A stretch of DNA of 64,000 nucleotides from Chromobotia macracanthus (Eukaryota; Chordata; Actinopteri; Cypriniformes; Botiidae): the NCBI GenBank assembly GCA_036877525.1, contig JAZGTH010000007.1, positions 1,152,501-1,216,500 of the forward strand, given 5' to 3'. The translations under genes and the position numbers were made by a program. The notes beneath the pieces were generated by a model. It did not search any database. It worked only from the letters and a program-made list of their open reading frames with translations, and was not told the DNA's origin. Positions 12,078 through 24,000 of this stretch are shown here, one piece after another (position 1 is the first letter of the stretch; each line of letters begins with the position of its first letter).

Positions 12078-12826
12078 TTTATTGCACTCAGTTTCCTTGT
12101 TTGTTTCTCTGCCTCCAAAACAGATAAAATGGCATTTCTAACCAGAAGCTAAGTGCCTATTTCAGAAGCTCAATAAATATTTTGTGGTGGCCATTTTGTC
12201 AACAACTCATGAGTTTCAGTACTGAAGAGATTTTGTGCAACAGGAGAATAAAAAAGAAGGTAAATAAATAAAAGTTCTCTGATGGAAGGAATTTATCGTT
12301 ACACTAAGCAGTGAAAGGCATTTTAATGATTACAATTGTTCAGAGACAATGAGGCATTTGGTCTGAAGGCTGAATGAAATTCATAGATTTTAAGGTTTAT
12401 GGCAAATCTGTTGGTAAAGCATGTTAATACAGCTGAAACTACTGGTACAGCAGTTTTACTTTACATATACTGTAACTTCCACCCTGTTGAATCCTGCATC
12501 CATGACAACACACAGTGCAGCGACTGACTGATCTGCATGACCTTTGTTCGCTTCATCAATAGGATGGAAAAAGCAGATTTTTGCCCAAGGCCTCAAGCTA
12601 ACAGTGCAAGAACAGGTTTAACAAGGCATGTGTCTGTGCTGCTTCAGCCATAAGTGCAAAGAGCGCAAGAGACGACAGAAACCGTCAAACTGCAGCAGCG
12701 AAACAAGGCAGGAAAACTCGTCTGTCTTTATCTAAATAAAAAAATGTGTTTAGTTACATTGTTGTTGTGTGTAATCTGTTGAGATCTACACAATGGAGAT
12801 TGTCATCAAACGCTGTCTGAATGGTA

Positions 12827-13164
12827 CCCAGCTAACAGGGAACCTTCTCAACATTGGCTGTTCTTTAAAAGTTCTCCCAAAACTATCAGAAAGTTCCAGC
12901 AGTAACATTGGTAGGATCTTTTTTTTACCGGTACACATCATATATCAAAAAATGTATTCTTAGTTTGTTAGTAGAATGTTTTAAAAATATTACAGAATTA
13001 AAACGTTTTAACAGCTATCTTCCAGTCAAACAATAATGTTCATACAATGTCAAAAAAATTGGATGTTTTGAACATTCTTAAAACTTTCAAAATAATGTTA
13101 TTAATATTTTGTTTTTAATGAAATGTTAGGAAAATGTTCTTACAACCTACAAGTCTTAGCTGGG
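12827..13164 (+). mobile_element. CCCAGCTAAC-type MITE, full length with TA target duplication
   Basis: A 338-bp element with ends CCCAGCTAACAGGGAACC and CAAGTCTTAGCTGGG. TA flanks both sides (12825-12826 and 13165-13166). It has no coding capacity. Together with 63388-63495 it defines the family boundaries and the TA target. Confidence 0.85.
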
Positions 13165-13694
13165 TACCAGTCTACAGAACAATGTTTGGGAAATTATGAA
13201 GAAGACGCTTCTCAGTTGGGTTCCCCTAAAACTTCACAGAATAAGCACAACTGATGAGTTAAGACGATTCAGATACAGATACAGAATGTTTCATAAAAAG
13301 GCGAAACTCTGCCATTCAGAATTAACATCGGCAAAGGCACTGAGAAGCACAGCAGCATGAAGCCATGAGTTAAAGTCTTTTTCATTGAGCTTTGTTGAGT
13401 TCTCAGGAGCTCCTCTGGTGACTTTGTTCTGTTTGTACGTTGTTTGTTTACCTGTAAAATTGATTACGGTCCATGAAACAGGAATGCCAGCATGCATCGA
13501 GGTACTCAGATAAAACACAGACAACAAAATATAAAGAACTTCACAAATTGAGTTAACACATAGCTGCTCTGCTGGAAGATTCAGTACAAACACAACAATA
13601 AAATGTACGAAGGGAATGTTTGTGTTGTAAATTTAAAAAAATCAACAGGGTAAAAATGTTGCTTCAACAAACACCAATGAGGTTAACACACAAT

Positions 13695-14042
13695 CCAGCT
13701 AACAGGGAACATTCTCAAAACGTTGGCTAACATTCTTTAAAATGGTCTCTCAAAGTTATCAAAAAAACTTTCTCACAGTACCATTAACAGACCTCTTTTT
13801 AATCATTGTATACTATACATATCAAATGTTATTCTTATGGTGTTAGTGGAACACTTTAAATACATTACAGAATTAAACAAATTTGGTTAAAAGAAACTTC
13901 TTATAACCAAACAATAATGTTAATACAACATTTTTTTAAAAAATAGACGTATTAAAGGTTCCTAGAACTTTCAAAAGAATGTTTTTGTTACTTAATAAAA
14001 ACATTAGGGAAACGTTCTTACAATCTAAACTTGTTAGCTGGA
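13695..14042 (+). mobile_element. CCCAGCTAAC-type MITE, full length
   Basis: A 348-bp copy from CCAGCTAACAGGGAACATTC to AAACTTGTTAGCTGG. It lies 250 bp downstream of the ikzf2 stop, so probably in the 3' UTR. Confidence 0.85.
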
Positions 14043-14289
14043 AAATCCCAGCAACCACAAAACTGGTGTTTGTTGGAGCAGCCTGAACTAGCCTAAAACC
14101 TTCACATCAAAACAATCCCTCACCCGAATGAAAATCTTCAAATAGCTCCGAAATGAAAACATTTCTACTGGACCCCAACCTTCATATATCTATTGACTGG
14201 TGCTCACATAATGCTTCAGGTGAGCATGTTCGTTTGCAGAAAACCTCCATGAAGTCCTGCAAACAGTCGACTGTGAGTGTCTGATGCTC

Positions 14290-15020
14290 CTAACGAAAGG
14301 TGTGTTCCCCGCGGACAATATGCGAAGAGAACTCATAGCGATCTTTGCTGCAGTGGCCACAGATATTGCACTCCAGTGGGTCTCTGTAACCATGGCAACC
14401 CATATGAATGGTATACATGACATGGTCCAGGAAAAGAACGCGACAGTGCTCGCACTGGAACACCCTCAGTTCCCGACCCTCGCGTCCAAAGACTCGTACC
14501 CCGTCCCTTGTGCCCACGCGGGCAACATCGATCATCCTGCCTTCCTCCGCCCGCCCAAAACCTGGGCTGAATCTGGACCTGGGCCCCGCAATGATGCTGA
14601 GCTTGTCCCGAGGACTGCTCCGTGCTGAATCGGCTGAATCTTGTCCACTGTTGCTTGGTGACCCATCTCGAGCTGACTGAGGATTCTTGTGTCTGACCAA
14701 TGGGATAACTCCATTGGTCGGGGGAGGGAACTCATGATTAGGGTGGGGTAAAGGGGGAGCCTCACGGCTACTGGACCGGTCCATGCGTGGGCCGAGCGAG
14801 TAGACTGGATGGAAAAGAGGGTTTACCATAGGTACCACCTCAGCCATTGACAGGGATGGGTGATGGACCACGGGCCTTATGGATTCAGAATTAAGGTAGT
14901 TGATGGTGTTACTAATGGCATGGTCCATCATTTGGACCTGCATCAGCTCAGCTTCCTTCTCAAACTTCAGGCCCATCTCATAGCTCAGTTCAGGGTACGA
15001 ATAGCGAACCATTTTCTCAC
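14290..15020 (-). CDS. ikzf2: ikzf2 last coding exon: linker and C-terminal dimerisation fingers ZF5-ZF6
   Basis: 731 nt from acceptor TTCTTTAAG (intron ends at 15021) to a TAG stop at 14292-14290. The start GT-GAG-AAA completes KFVG-EK across the junction. It encodes MVRYSYPELSYEMGLKFEKE and AELMQVQMMDHAISNTINYL, then a Ser/Pro-rich variable region (SPSNSGQDSADSARSS is recognisable). It ends with paired fingers FQCEHCRVLFLDHVMYTIHM and DPLECNICGHCSKDRYEFSS, followed by HIVRGEHTFR. These last fingers mediate self- and cross-association within the family. Relative to human, the ZF6 knuckle reads GHCSKDRYEF instead of GYRSQDRYEF; all metal ligands are kept. The acidic and variable middle is the most diverged portion. 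Confidence 0.97.
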
Positions 15021-18000
15021 CTTAAAGAAACAGCACAGTAAAAAACACATTAACAACAGCCTCAAAGTACTTTCCATTATGATAAAAAAATCTACTAACA
15101 AAGCAATTTACTGTAAAAAGTGCAGTGAAAAATACTGTTACTGTTTATCTTGCATTAATGGTGGAAAGCCCTGTTTGGAGACCAGAGTGAGAACATTTAA
15201 CTCCTGTATAATATGGATGCGGTAAGACTCTCAGTGAACGCAATGGCAAAAATACAGGTGTGCAAAAACCACAGAATGAAAAACAACTCCTACTCGTGCT
15301 TTTTTCTCTTTCGCTTTAATACTTAGTTTGATTTTCAGATATCGCTTCAACCTGTTTACAAACTCTCATATTTTTCATACGTCTCTTTGATAATGCATTT
15401 AATACTTCATGTTTTTCTCTCTATCTCACTTAAGAATCTTCCATTAGAATTTTGTTTAGAGCAACTTTTTAAACATGAGCTCTACAGAATGTTATTTTAT
15501 GTGGAAATGTAGCATTTATAAATACAGGGTACATTCACATACATTCACAAAGAAAGTCCATTTGACTCACTAGGACAGTTTAGCAGGTATAATAATAAAA
15601 AAACTGCATCATGTGAAATGAAATGTGTTTATTGCCAATGTTTTCAGTGCAAACACACTTTCTTTTGAAGAAAACGTTATTTACAGAATTTCAGCATCTC
15701 AAAACAGTTGGTTCTGTTGTTTGGATGGCAGTGGAGGCGTGATGCTGTAATCTGGTGCATCTTCCAAAATCTGCGAGATGGGGAATTGCCCCCATGAAAA
15801 CCGCATTCACGTTGGCTAACATTCACTGATCAAAAGTGATCAAAAATGTTCATACAGTAATGTTACTAGAATGTTTTTAACATTATATGTCATATCAAAA
15901 ATACTATTCTTAAGTTGTTAGTGGAATGTTTTAAAAACGTTACTATTAAAAACATTTGAATAATGTTCTTATAAATAAGCAATACTGTTAATATGTTTAA
16001 ACAAACTTGATGTTTTGAGTTCCTAGAACTTTCATTAGAACATTTTTAACACACTTAAAATTAACATTTTTATTACTTAATGAAAACGTTAGGAAAACGT
16101 TTTCTTGCAACAAAACTTTATGTAGAACTTCAGAAGATCAATGTGTTGCATACAGTAGATTCAACCACACAGTTTGCTGAGGTGATACTCACCCACAAAC
16201 TTCTGTGGCGTGCTGCTCTTCCGTTTCCCAACATTCCCCTGCTGTAATCTTTCAATTACAGGAGGCCGGTCGAAAGCTGCCATGCTCGCTGATTCCAGAG
16301 GCCTCTGCTCCTTTTGAACCTCCCCTGTGAACACAAAACAGCTAAGATTCTGATTCCCTGCTGAGATGCGAGACATTCATGCCCAATGTTTCCAGGCCAG
16401 AAGTTTTCATGTAATAAAGTTTTGCTAAATTCTTTTGAAAAGCACTTAATCTTACAATACCCCTGTCAAGTGTAAATGTAAAACATTTTAAACATATTAG
16501 CTTGTAAAAAGGCAAAACAAGCTGAAAGGTGTATTTAGTATTATGCAAATTTGTTATAATTATGCACATGCAGTAGTAATTTATTATTACTGATTACAGA
16601 TTATATCTGGTGAAAAGTTAAACTGAAACTAGATTAATGAAGTGGAAACAGTCATCTCTCATTCACAATGAAGCTGTCATGAACCACACACCTGGATATG
16701 GGCCAGGATTGGAGGCGGAGTCCATGCCTGCACTCTGCAAGTAATTATGACACCGTTCTTTGTGCTCCTCCAATGACGTGCGCTGTTTGTAGCTCCGCCC
16801 ACAGTAATTACACTTGTGTGGTTTGCCTACTAAAAGAAACAATGAGAGAATAGAAAAATAAGTATTAAGAGGCAGAACAACTCACTCACACAACCGAGTT
16901 TCAGTCTCTGACTGAGTAACCGAATGAGTGGGCACATTTTCAGAATCTCTGATGATGCAACCAAAGTGACAGGTCTTCATCAGAAGATCCAGATCGTGAA
17001 GCCCGCACAGACAGAAACCGCTACAACACAATATGGAATTTAGAATAACGTTTTGTGTAGTAGCTGCGTTTAAAATCGTCATTGACCTGTTATTGGTACT
17101 CGAATCAAACCACAAGTGATGGCTTGGAAAGTCTCTGAACAATAAACAGAAAACAGAAGGAGTGTTTCTTCTCAACCCGATAAGGTGTGAAGTGATTCAC
17201 TGTCTCGGTTCCATTAAGACTAGGTCAGCGCGAGGGCCCAAACCTCCAAACAGAGCAGCAGTAGGAACAAGCACCGTGTCCTTCCACTGTGGGCAGAAGA
17301 GAGTATGAAAGTGACTGTTCTTAGCCTCCTGAAACAGATGTCGTGGCCTGTGAGGTTTCCAGTAGCTAATGGAACCACAGTTTCATTGATTCATTCCATC
17401 ATTGATGTTTATCCATTGGCTGATTCATTTAATTATCCATCATGTTTTTCTGATTCAGTCACTGGTTGCAGCCCACCCTTATCTCTGCCCTGTTATGCCA
17501 GTCCAAAACCTGACAGAATTTGATATAGGGACTGCTGTAAACTCTGTGGTCAATTCTCTGGTATAAGGGACTTTCAGAATGATTCATAAAGAGCTCGGCA
17601 GCAAAACAAACCAGCCTAGCTAATTGAGTCACATACACGAGCTGTTACGTGACTCAACTAGTCTTCTGCTGCACGTGAGAACAAAATCAAAATTCACACC
17701 TGTTACAAGCAAACCTGTGGGATTACCTGTAAAGTATGCCAAGTGTACAAATACCCACGACACATTTCAGTAACAGTCTTCAAAGCACAGAAGAGCTTTC
17801 AGTCTGAAGCAAAAGTGACAATGGGACACTAAAGGAGACCTGTGAAGTGGCCTTTCATGTGCAGAGCGCATGTCCGATGATCACAGCTGTGGGAAAGGAT
17901 GGATCACAACCCCAGCAGTAATGTCTGACAAAACAGATTTGGTTGGTTTTGAATATTACTACCTGCAGATAACATTATCACACAAATTCCTGTACACTGT

Positions 18001-21000
18001 AAAAAAATGCTTTCACCATTACAATCTAACATCTTTGTTACCATCCGTCTGATGTCACAATAATGTTATTCATTTTTCAGACTCTCAACTTAATTTCATC
18101 ATCAGTAATAAAATTCAAGTCCAATGAACATGTCACTGGAGGCTGTAACCCTGGCAACACTTTGAATTTTAAAGGCAAACTGTGTCATTATTTTTAAAAG
18201 ATGTTATCAAATGTTTTTCAAACGTTTTCAGTTTTAGTGTGTACAGTATTTTATTGTGTAGATATCTGAACGACTTACTATTTATACTGAAATTATACAA
18301 AATATTTAATTAAAACATATACATACTTAAATACATGAGACACTGTAAATTCAAAATCTGCGTAAGAAATATCTTTATTCTCTATAATTTTATGCCATTG
18401 ATGGGAAATGTCACCTCACGTCAACTCAAGATTAAGTAAACCTGATAACCTGGCCTTTCATGAACATGGTTTTTGATGTTAACTCTAAAGGTCAGGCAGT
18501 CGGAGATGGAGGACAGACTCATATCAGTCAATGATTTAGGGGTCTTTATATGTCAGTGGGTGACTGTATTGGAAATATTTTCATCTGATAAATTACACCT
18601 GTTGTCACACTTTCAATCTGTCTAACAACAGGAACCTTTTAAAATCCAGCATCAGAATTTATCATCACGCATCACAAACGGTGCAGACATTTAGGAGTTT
18701 TACAGAACGCTTTGGAGGACAGTGAATCCACTAGAAAAATCTGTACTATAAATGGAAACAAAAATAAAGAAGTGAATTGTTTGGTTCAATGAACTGTTAA
18801 AACACCTGCAAACTGTAAAGTCTGGGACAAACAATCATGCTAATTATTGTACTGAAAAGAACATGTGACCTTTTACAAGCTGTTCCAAACTCTGTCTGCA
18901 TCCATCCAGCTGTTCCAAACTCCACCAGATCCTGCTGCAAAGTTTGGATGCTTCAGAAAAAAGAAATCCCTGCCTAAGCATTTATTCACATGCAAATACA
19001 TGCAGATGGTTGAAAACAGGAAGCTGTGTGATGAGGATGACATTTCATTTCAAGTAACTGCCTATCAATTGTACTGCATCAGCGCAAGTCCTCGACTTAC
19101 TCAACATGCACCCATCTTTAAGCATCCACTCCCGTGAATACAAACCACTGCACGCTGCAAAGCCGCCAAAGCTTAAGCTTAATCAAAGTTACCAAAGCAG
19201 AGTCACTTACATTAAAAACTGAGAAGCAATATATGAGGTTTCAGTTTCATCTTTATCAGCATGTCTGAAAGAAGTCTGTGGCATACATGCATGTTTGCAT
19301 GCAGACTTTAGTGCCAGTTGTTTGTGAACTATTGAGGGCTGATGTGTTTGTATGTTTTACACCCTCTCAGCTTTCCCGGGCTGCTTGCCACCAATCCTTC
19401 TATTGCCATTGACTAATAAAAGACCAGCTACCAGGGAACGTTCTCTAAAAGTTCCCTCAAAGTTCCCTCAAAGTTATCAAAAACATTCTTGCAGTAATAT
19501 TAGTAGAACTTTTTTAACATATACTATATAATCATAATATATATGATTTATACATCATATCAAAAATGTTAAAACTGGATGTTTTGAATATTACTAAAAC
19601 TTAAAAAAAATGTTTACGTTTTTGTTACCTAATGGAAACGTTAGTTAAATGTTTTTAGAACTTAAAATCGTTGGCTTGGGAAGAGACCTTTCATGCGGCA
19701 CTCCTAACACGAGAAGCTGTCGGACCTGCTGAGTTCCTCGCATTCCACTCCAGATGAGGTGGCTGATGGGAAGGTGGATGGGTCATAGGAGTGGGAATAG
19801 AGAAACATTGTTGCTCTTTAAATTACTCATTAAAATGACTCGAACTACAACAAAACACGTCTCACACTTTGGTACAACAGATCTTTCTCATGGTGTCTCC
19901 TTACAATGCCTATGGAGAAAGATTATGCAGATGATAATCTTGTTTACACACTCAACATTGAGTTCAATAAGATACCAGCTAACAATTTTAGATTGTAACA
20001 ATCTATTAAAACTATTAAAGTACATTAGCCAACATTTTGCAAATGTTCCCTGTTAGCTGGATAGTGGTGTGCGTAGGCTTTGGTAATGAAAGTTCTCTCA
20101 TTGACGTATGATATCAATATGATAGACCACAACACACATCCACCACAAATTTTGCATACTTAGCAATTTAAATGATGGAGAATTTACATGATATTAGTCA
20201 CAATGTTGGACACACCAACTCATTCTTACTCATCTTATGCTCCTTAATGAAGTCACCCCTCCCCTAGATTCCAGCTCTGCACAGTCATGGGCCAACATTG
20301 TAAGGTTGTTTAAATGCTTTTGGATTATTTTTAAACAACATTAAAGGAGTTTCCATGTATGCTAGGCATTTGTCAGAGTTCAATTCAGCCATTTAATCAT
20401 TCAATTATAATATTTTATTTAGTTTTGTGAATGAATTCACAGGTGCAAACAAATTACGTTTGCCTACAGGACTAATTTCAAAGGTATATTCATAATAGTT
20501 TAGACCAGAAGGATTTCAAAGCTGCAATCCGTCATTTTTTTATGTGAAAACTAAACGAAAAGCCTTTTTTAGCTGTCGGGTCTCATTTCCTGGAAAATGT
20601 CAGTTTATCTTTATTTGACAACATACGTAATGAAAAGTATGAAAAGTAACTTGCAACCTGCGGGGTTTGACCGGAAGCGTTTGTGCACACAAAAACACAC
20701 AGACAACATCAGCTCCTCCAATACGACCATCAGCATACATCTGAAACCGAAACTTAGCTACATTTATAAGTAACATTTCAGACGTTCTGTCCACAAAAAC
20801 AGGACATCACAGACATCAGCTGCCTGGCCTAAAAACGGTGCTATCCCTGTGCTCAGATCAGAGCTGCAAAACAGGAAATGACAAAAGACACATACACACA
20901 CAAAAACACGATTAGAGTGATAGAATGGCCCTGCTCTCTCTGTGCAGTTCAACAATCTGTCCCTGAGTGGCAGCTTCTTTAGTACTGAGGTGAGCACTGA

Positions 21001-24000
21001 TGGAATCATGTGACCTGGATCTTCAACAATGAGGATCAGACATCAGATGGTGGGCTGATATGAAAGTGGGTTAAAGACTGTGGTTGACAGACAGCATTTC
21101 CTCTGGTGGAGCACCAGTCTTGAAAGTAACAAAACAGCACTGCAGTTAGATCTTCTAGGACATTCTAACTAGGCTATCGGTACACATCCCTCTCACCTGT
21201 CCTGCAGACTCTAGGCAGGACAGACGTCACTGGTTTATCCAGAACCGCAGTTGGTTTTTGTCTGTGTCAACACATGGTTTTTTAATCTAATCTATGGCTC
21301 AGGGAAAGATGGCTAACCTGAGTGGGTGCGCAAGTGTCCAGTCAGGGCGTCGCGGCGACGACACGCATAGCTGCAGAAAGGACATTTGAAGGGCTTTTCT
21401 CCTGTGTGAAGCTTGATGTGTCTCAGCAGGTTCCCCTTCTGAGTGAATGAAACTCCACACTGGTTACACTGGAATGGCCGGTCACCTGATGGACAAAGAA
21501 CACCACATGAACACATCCCATAATGACGACACTTGTGTAGCATATGTGTGTGTGTGTGTGTGTCTATTGTACACATGTATATTTGTACACATATGTATAT
21601 ACATACATTATGTACATTTATATGTGTGTCTGTGTGTGCACTTGTACACCTGTCTTTCTGAAAACCAATGTGACCAGTTAGACCATAATAGAGAGTAAAA
21701 AAGTGAGACATTTGACAGGTCCTCACTTTCTGATGCCCCTTTAAAGGGCTGTTTGATGGTTAAGACTTGGTTTTATGTTTAAGGTTAGAATTAGGTTAAG
21801 GTTAGGTTTAGTTTAAGGGGTTAGAGATTGTTTGTGTCAATGAATGTCCTCACAAAGATAGCTGTACAAACATGTGTTTTTTACACACACACAGGTGCAA
21901 CCTTTAAATAGACCGTTTGCCACATAGCTGAATCCAATTAGGGCTGGGCAACATATTCAATATTTATGATTCAATAATTATAATAAGCTTTTAAATTTGA
22001 CATTCAGTTAGAGAGAGAGGTATATGTGACCTCCACCACTGTTACTGAAGTGTTCAGTCAGTTAAAGACGGTTTTCTTCTTGGCTAACTAAGGTACATCT
22101 CTCTGACACCATCACTTGGATTCCTCATACATGTGACGGAGGCACCTGTTCTAAATATAGCTCACAGCTCTCAATCAAAGCTTTAATGAGCACATCATCC
22201 CTCATCTGATTATAACCGCACCTACAGCAGATGCTGTTGTGACTCAATGCAGTAAACCTTTCTCTCATTGTGTGTGAAGATAAAGACCGGGAAAAGCAAA
22301 ACATGAGCTGTCCTGCGTGTGCCGTCACACAACATCCGCTCTGGGCTTGGGAACAGGTTGTGGAGGATTCCTGGGATGTTTTCCCTGATAATAAGTCTTA
22401 ACTATTGTCCTCTTACAGAAGAGCGACTCTCTCCACACCCTTTTAACACTGAAAATGGAAGAATGCGAGAGCGTCAGGCCTCCGTCACCGTTTTCATGGG
22501 TAGTCGGTGAAATGGATTCTCTCTTGAGATGTGTCACAATAAACTGACATAAATGTTTACACTGAGTTGTTGGATTATGGTTCCTCGCTCTCCAAAACCG
22601 ATGTCAACATTAAACCTTTGTTTTCTTTCTGAATTACTATAAATGGGATCTTATATCTTTCAAACACTTTTATTTGTTCCTGTAACATCCAGGATGTGTT
22701 CAATTCCCAGAACACCCAATATGATAAAAACAATATATTTTAAATAGATTATAAGCTGCTTTGGATAAAACTGTCAGCCAAAAACATGAATGTTTAAATG
22801 TAAATGTATTTGAGGTTTCCACACAGACCAATGATTTATTATAATACATTAATACAAGTTACTGTTATAGCATACAAATGTCTCCAGTAAGACCCTGAAA
22901 GCAAAGAATGATGTTTATATAAAAGCTATAATAGGAAATATACATATTATAAATATTATAAAAATTATAAATTTGATCTAAATATTACACCAGTGCAGAG
23001 CAAGATAAAATTACATACACTACAGAAAATGTGTGGCTTTCCATAATCGTATCCAGAAATAATAAAACATTTTATTTACCATTTGTCTGTCTTATCCCTA
23101 TTTCACTTTGCGGTTCTGTTCCTGGCCCAGCGTCTTGTAGGTTATTTGGGCTGTCAATCATAGGATCCTCCAATCCAGATCCTTCCTCCCCACTGTGACC
23201 CGCCTCATCTGGAGCTGGCTGTCTCTCAGTCTCCTCTTCAGTACCTTCCTCTTGTTTGATTCTAAGTGCTGTGAGAAAACATTACAGACAGCATTACATT
23301 TAGCTGTAAATGATGTGATGCTCGTTTAGTTGTCTGGATCTACTGTAAGTTATTCAAAAATACATAATAATGCTAGTTATACAAAAATGACTGGAATACA
23401 CAGTGTCTATGATGAATTTCTAAATGTAAATTAATTCTGATGTTTTTTTTGTGGGACTTTTCTAAAAAAAAATTATAATCTCATTTTTCAATTTTATGTT
23501 TCAAACAGAGATGGCGACAGAGAGGCAAAAGTTACAGATTGCAGCTTTAGGGATAATTCTTGTGGTTTCAGAAACCTTTATTTGTCATGGATAAATATAG
23601 ATTTTCTTAAAACTGGTGTTTTAATACATTATTCCAAACATATTAAGAAAGCAAAAGCTTCTGTGAAACTGCCAAAGTGCCAGTGGTGACAATGCCAGCA
23701 TTTATTTTAAAATCACTGGTTACTATGACAGCACAGTGACCAAGAAATCTGTCCTCCAACAGGGTAACAACATCAGCATCATGACAGAAAGTCAGAGAAA
23801 AAGGGTCTGAGCAGATGTAGTCTCTAGGGGAGAGAAGCGAACAGTGGGCAGGTGGAGTCATAACTGCCAGTGGCTGACTGAGGTTAGGCAACGGTCCAGT
23901 TTTTGGGTCTGGACTGAGTCGGAGTCTCTGTTTGACTCTGTGTGCAGGCTACAGAGCACCTCCAGGGTGGCCACCCCCACACACGCTCCGATACACAGAG

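Larger units (their letters stand above)
12078..14289 (-). other. ikzf2: Probable ikzf2 3' untranslated region
   Basis: No further coding exon follows the TAG stop at 14290. The first minus-strand AATAAA I noticed downstream reads GTGCAATAAAACAT, with the hexamer at 12083-12078, giving a UTR of about 2.2 kb. Another AATAAA is at 11191-11186, so a longer UTR is possible; mammalian Helios has a multi-kilobase UTR. Two MITE copies (12827-13164 and 13695-14042) lie inside the proposed UTR. The end is inferred, not observed. Confidence 0.35.
16830..21317. other. ikzf2 intron between ZF3 and ZF4 exons
   Basis: 4.49 kb. No other exon or gene was recognised. It contains MITE copies at 19424-19680, 19975-20060 and 20516-20672, and otherwise unassigned AT-rich sequence. 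Confidence 0.7.
21486..23079. other. ikzf2 intron where the ZF1 exon would be expected; none seen
   Basis: 1.59 kb. I found no sequence on the minus strand encoding CDVCG...HKRSHTG or any C2H2 finger. It holds a TG microsatellite (21546-21562), a fish-type repeat (21655-21885), a SINE tail fragment (22751-22808) and AT-rich DNA. Confidence 0.7.

Noticed and set aside
14284..14680. Plus-strand frames of 90-114 codons overlapping the last ikzf2 exon
   Set aside because: Antisense shadows of conserved coding sequence.
14290..15020. Assignment to ikzf1, ikzf3 or ikzf4
   Set aside because: CPFCSYACRRRDAL, VGKPHKCNYC and GYRDPLECNICG...HIVRGEHTF fit Helios better than Ikaros (GFRDPFECNMCG), Aiolos or Eos as I remember them.
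16830..16838. Alternative acceptor for the ZF4 exon three bases further in (TAGTAG)
   Set aside because: Using the inner AG would remove TA and break the frame; the outer AG restores Val-Gly-Lys-Pro exactly.
21313..21726. Single 137-aa zinc-finger protein on the minus strand
   Set aside because: Only the part within 21318-21485 is coding. The N-terminal extension is intron read-through, including a TG microsatellite, and a consensus acceptor lies at 21486.
21781..21830. Interstitial telomere repeat
   Set aside because: The GGTTAG-like words are irregular and lie inside a dispersed repeat; there is no TTAGGG array.
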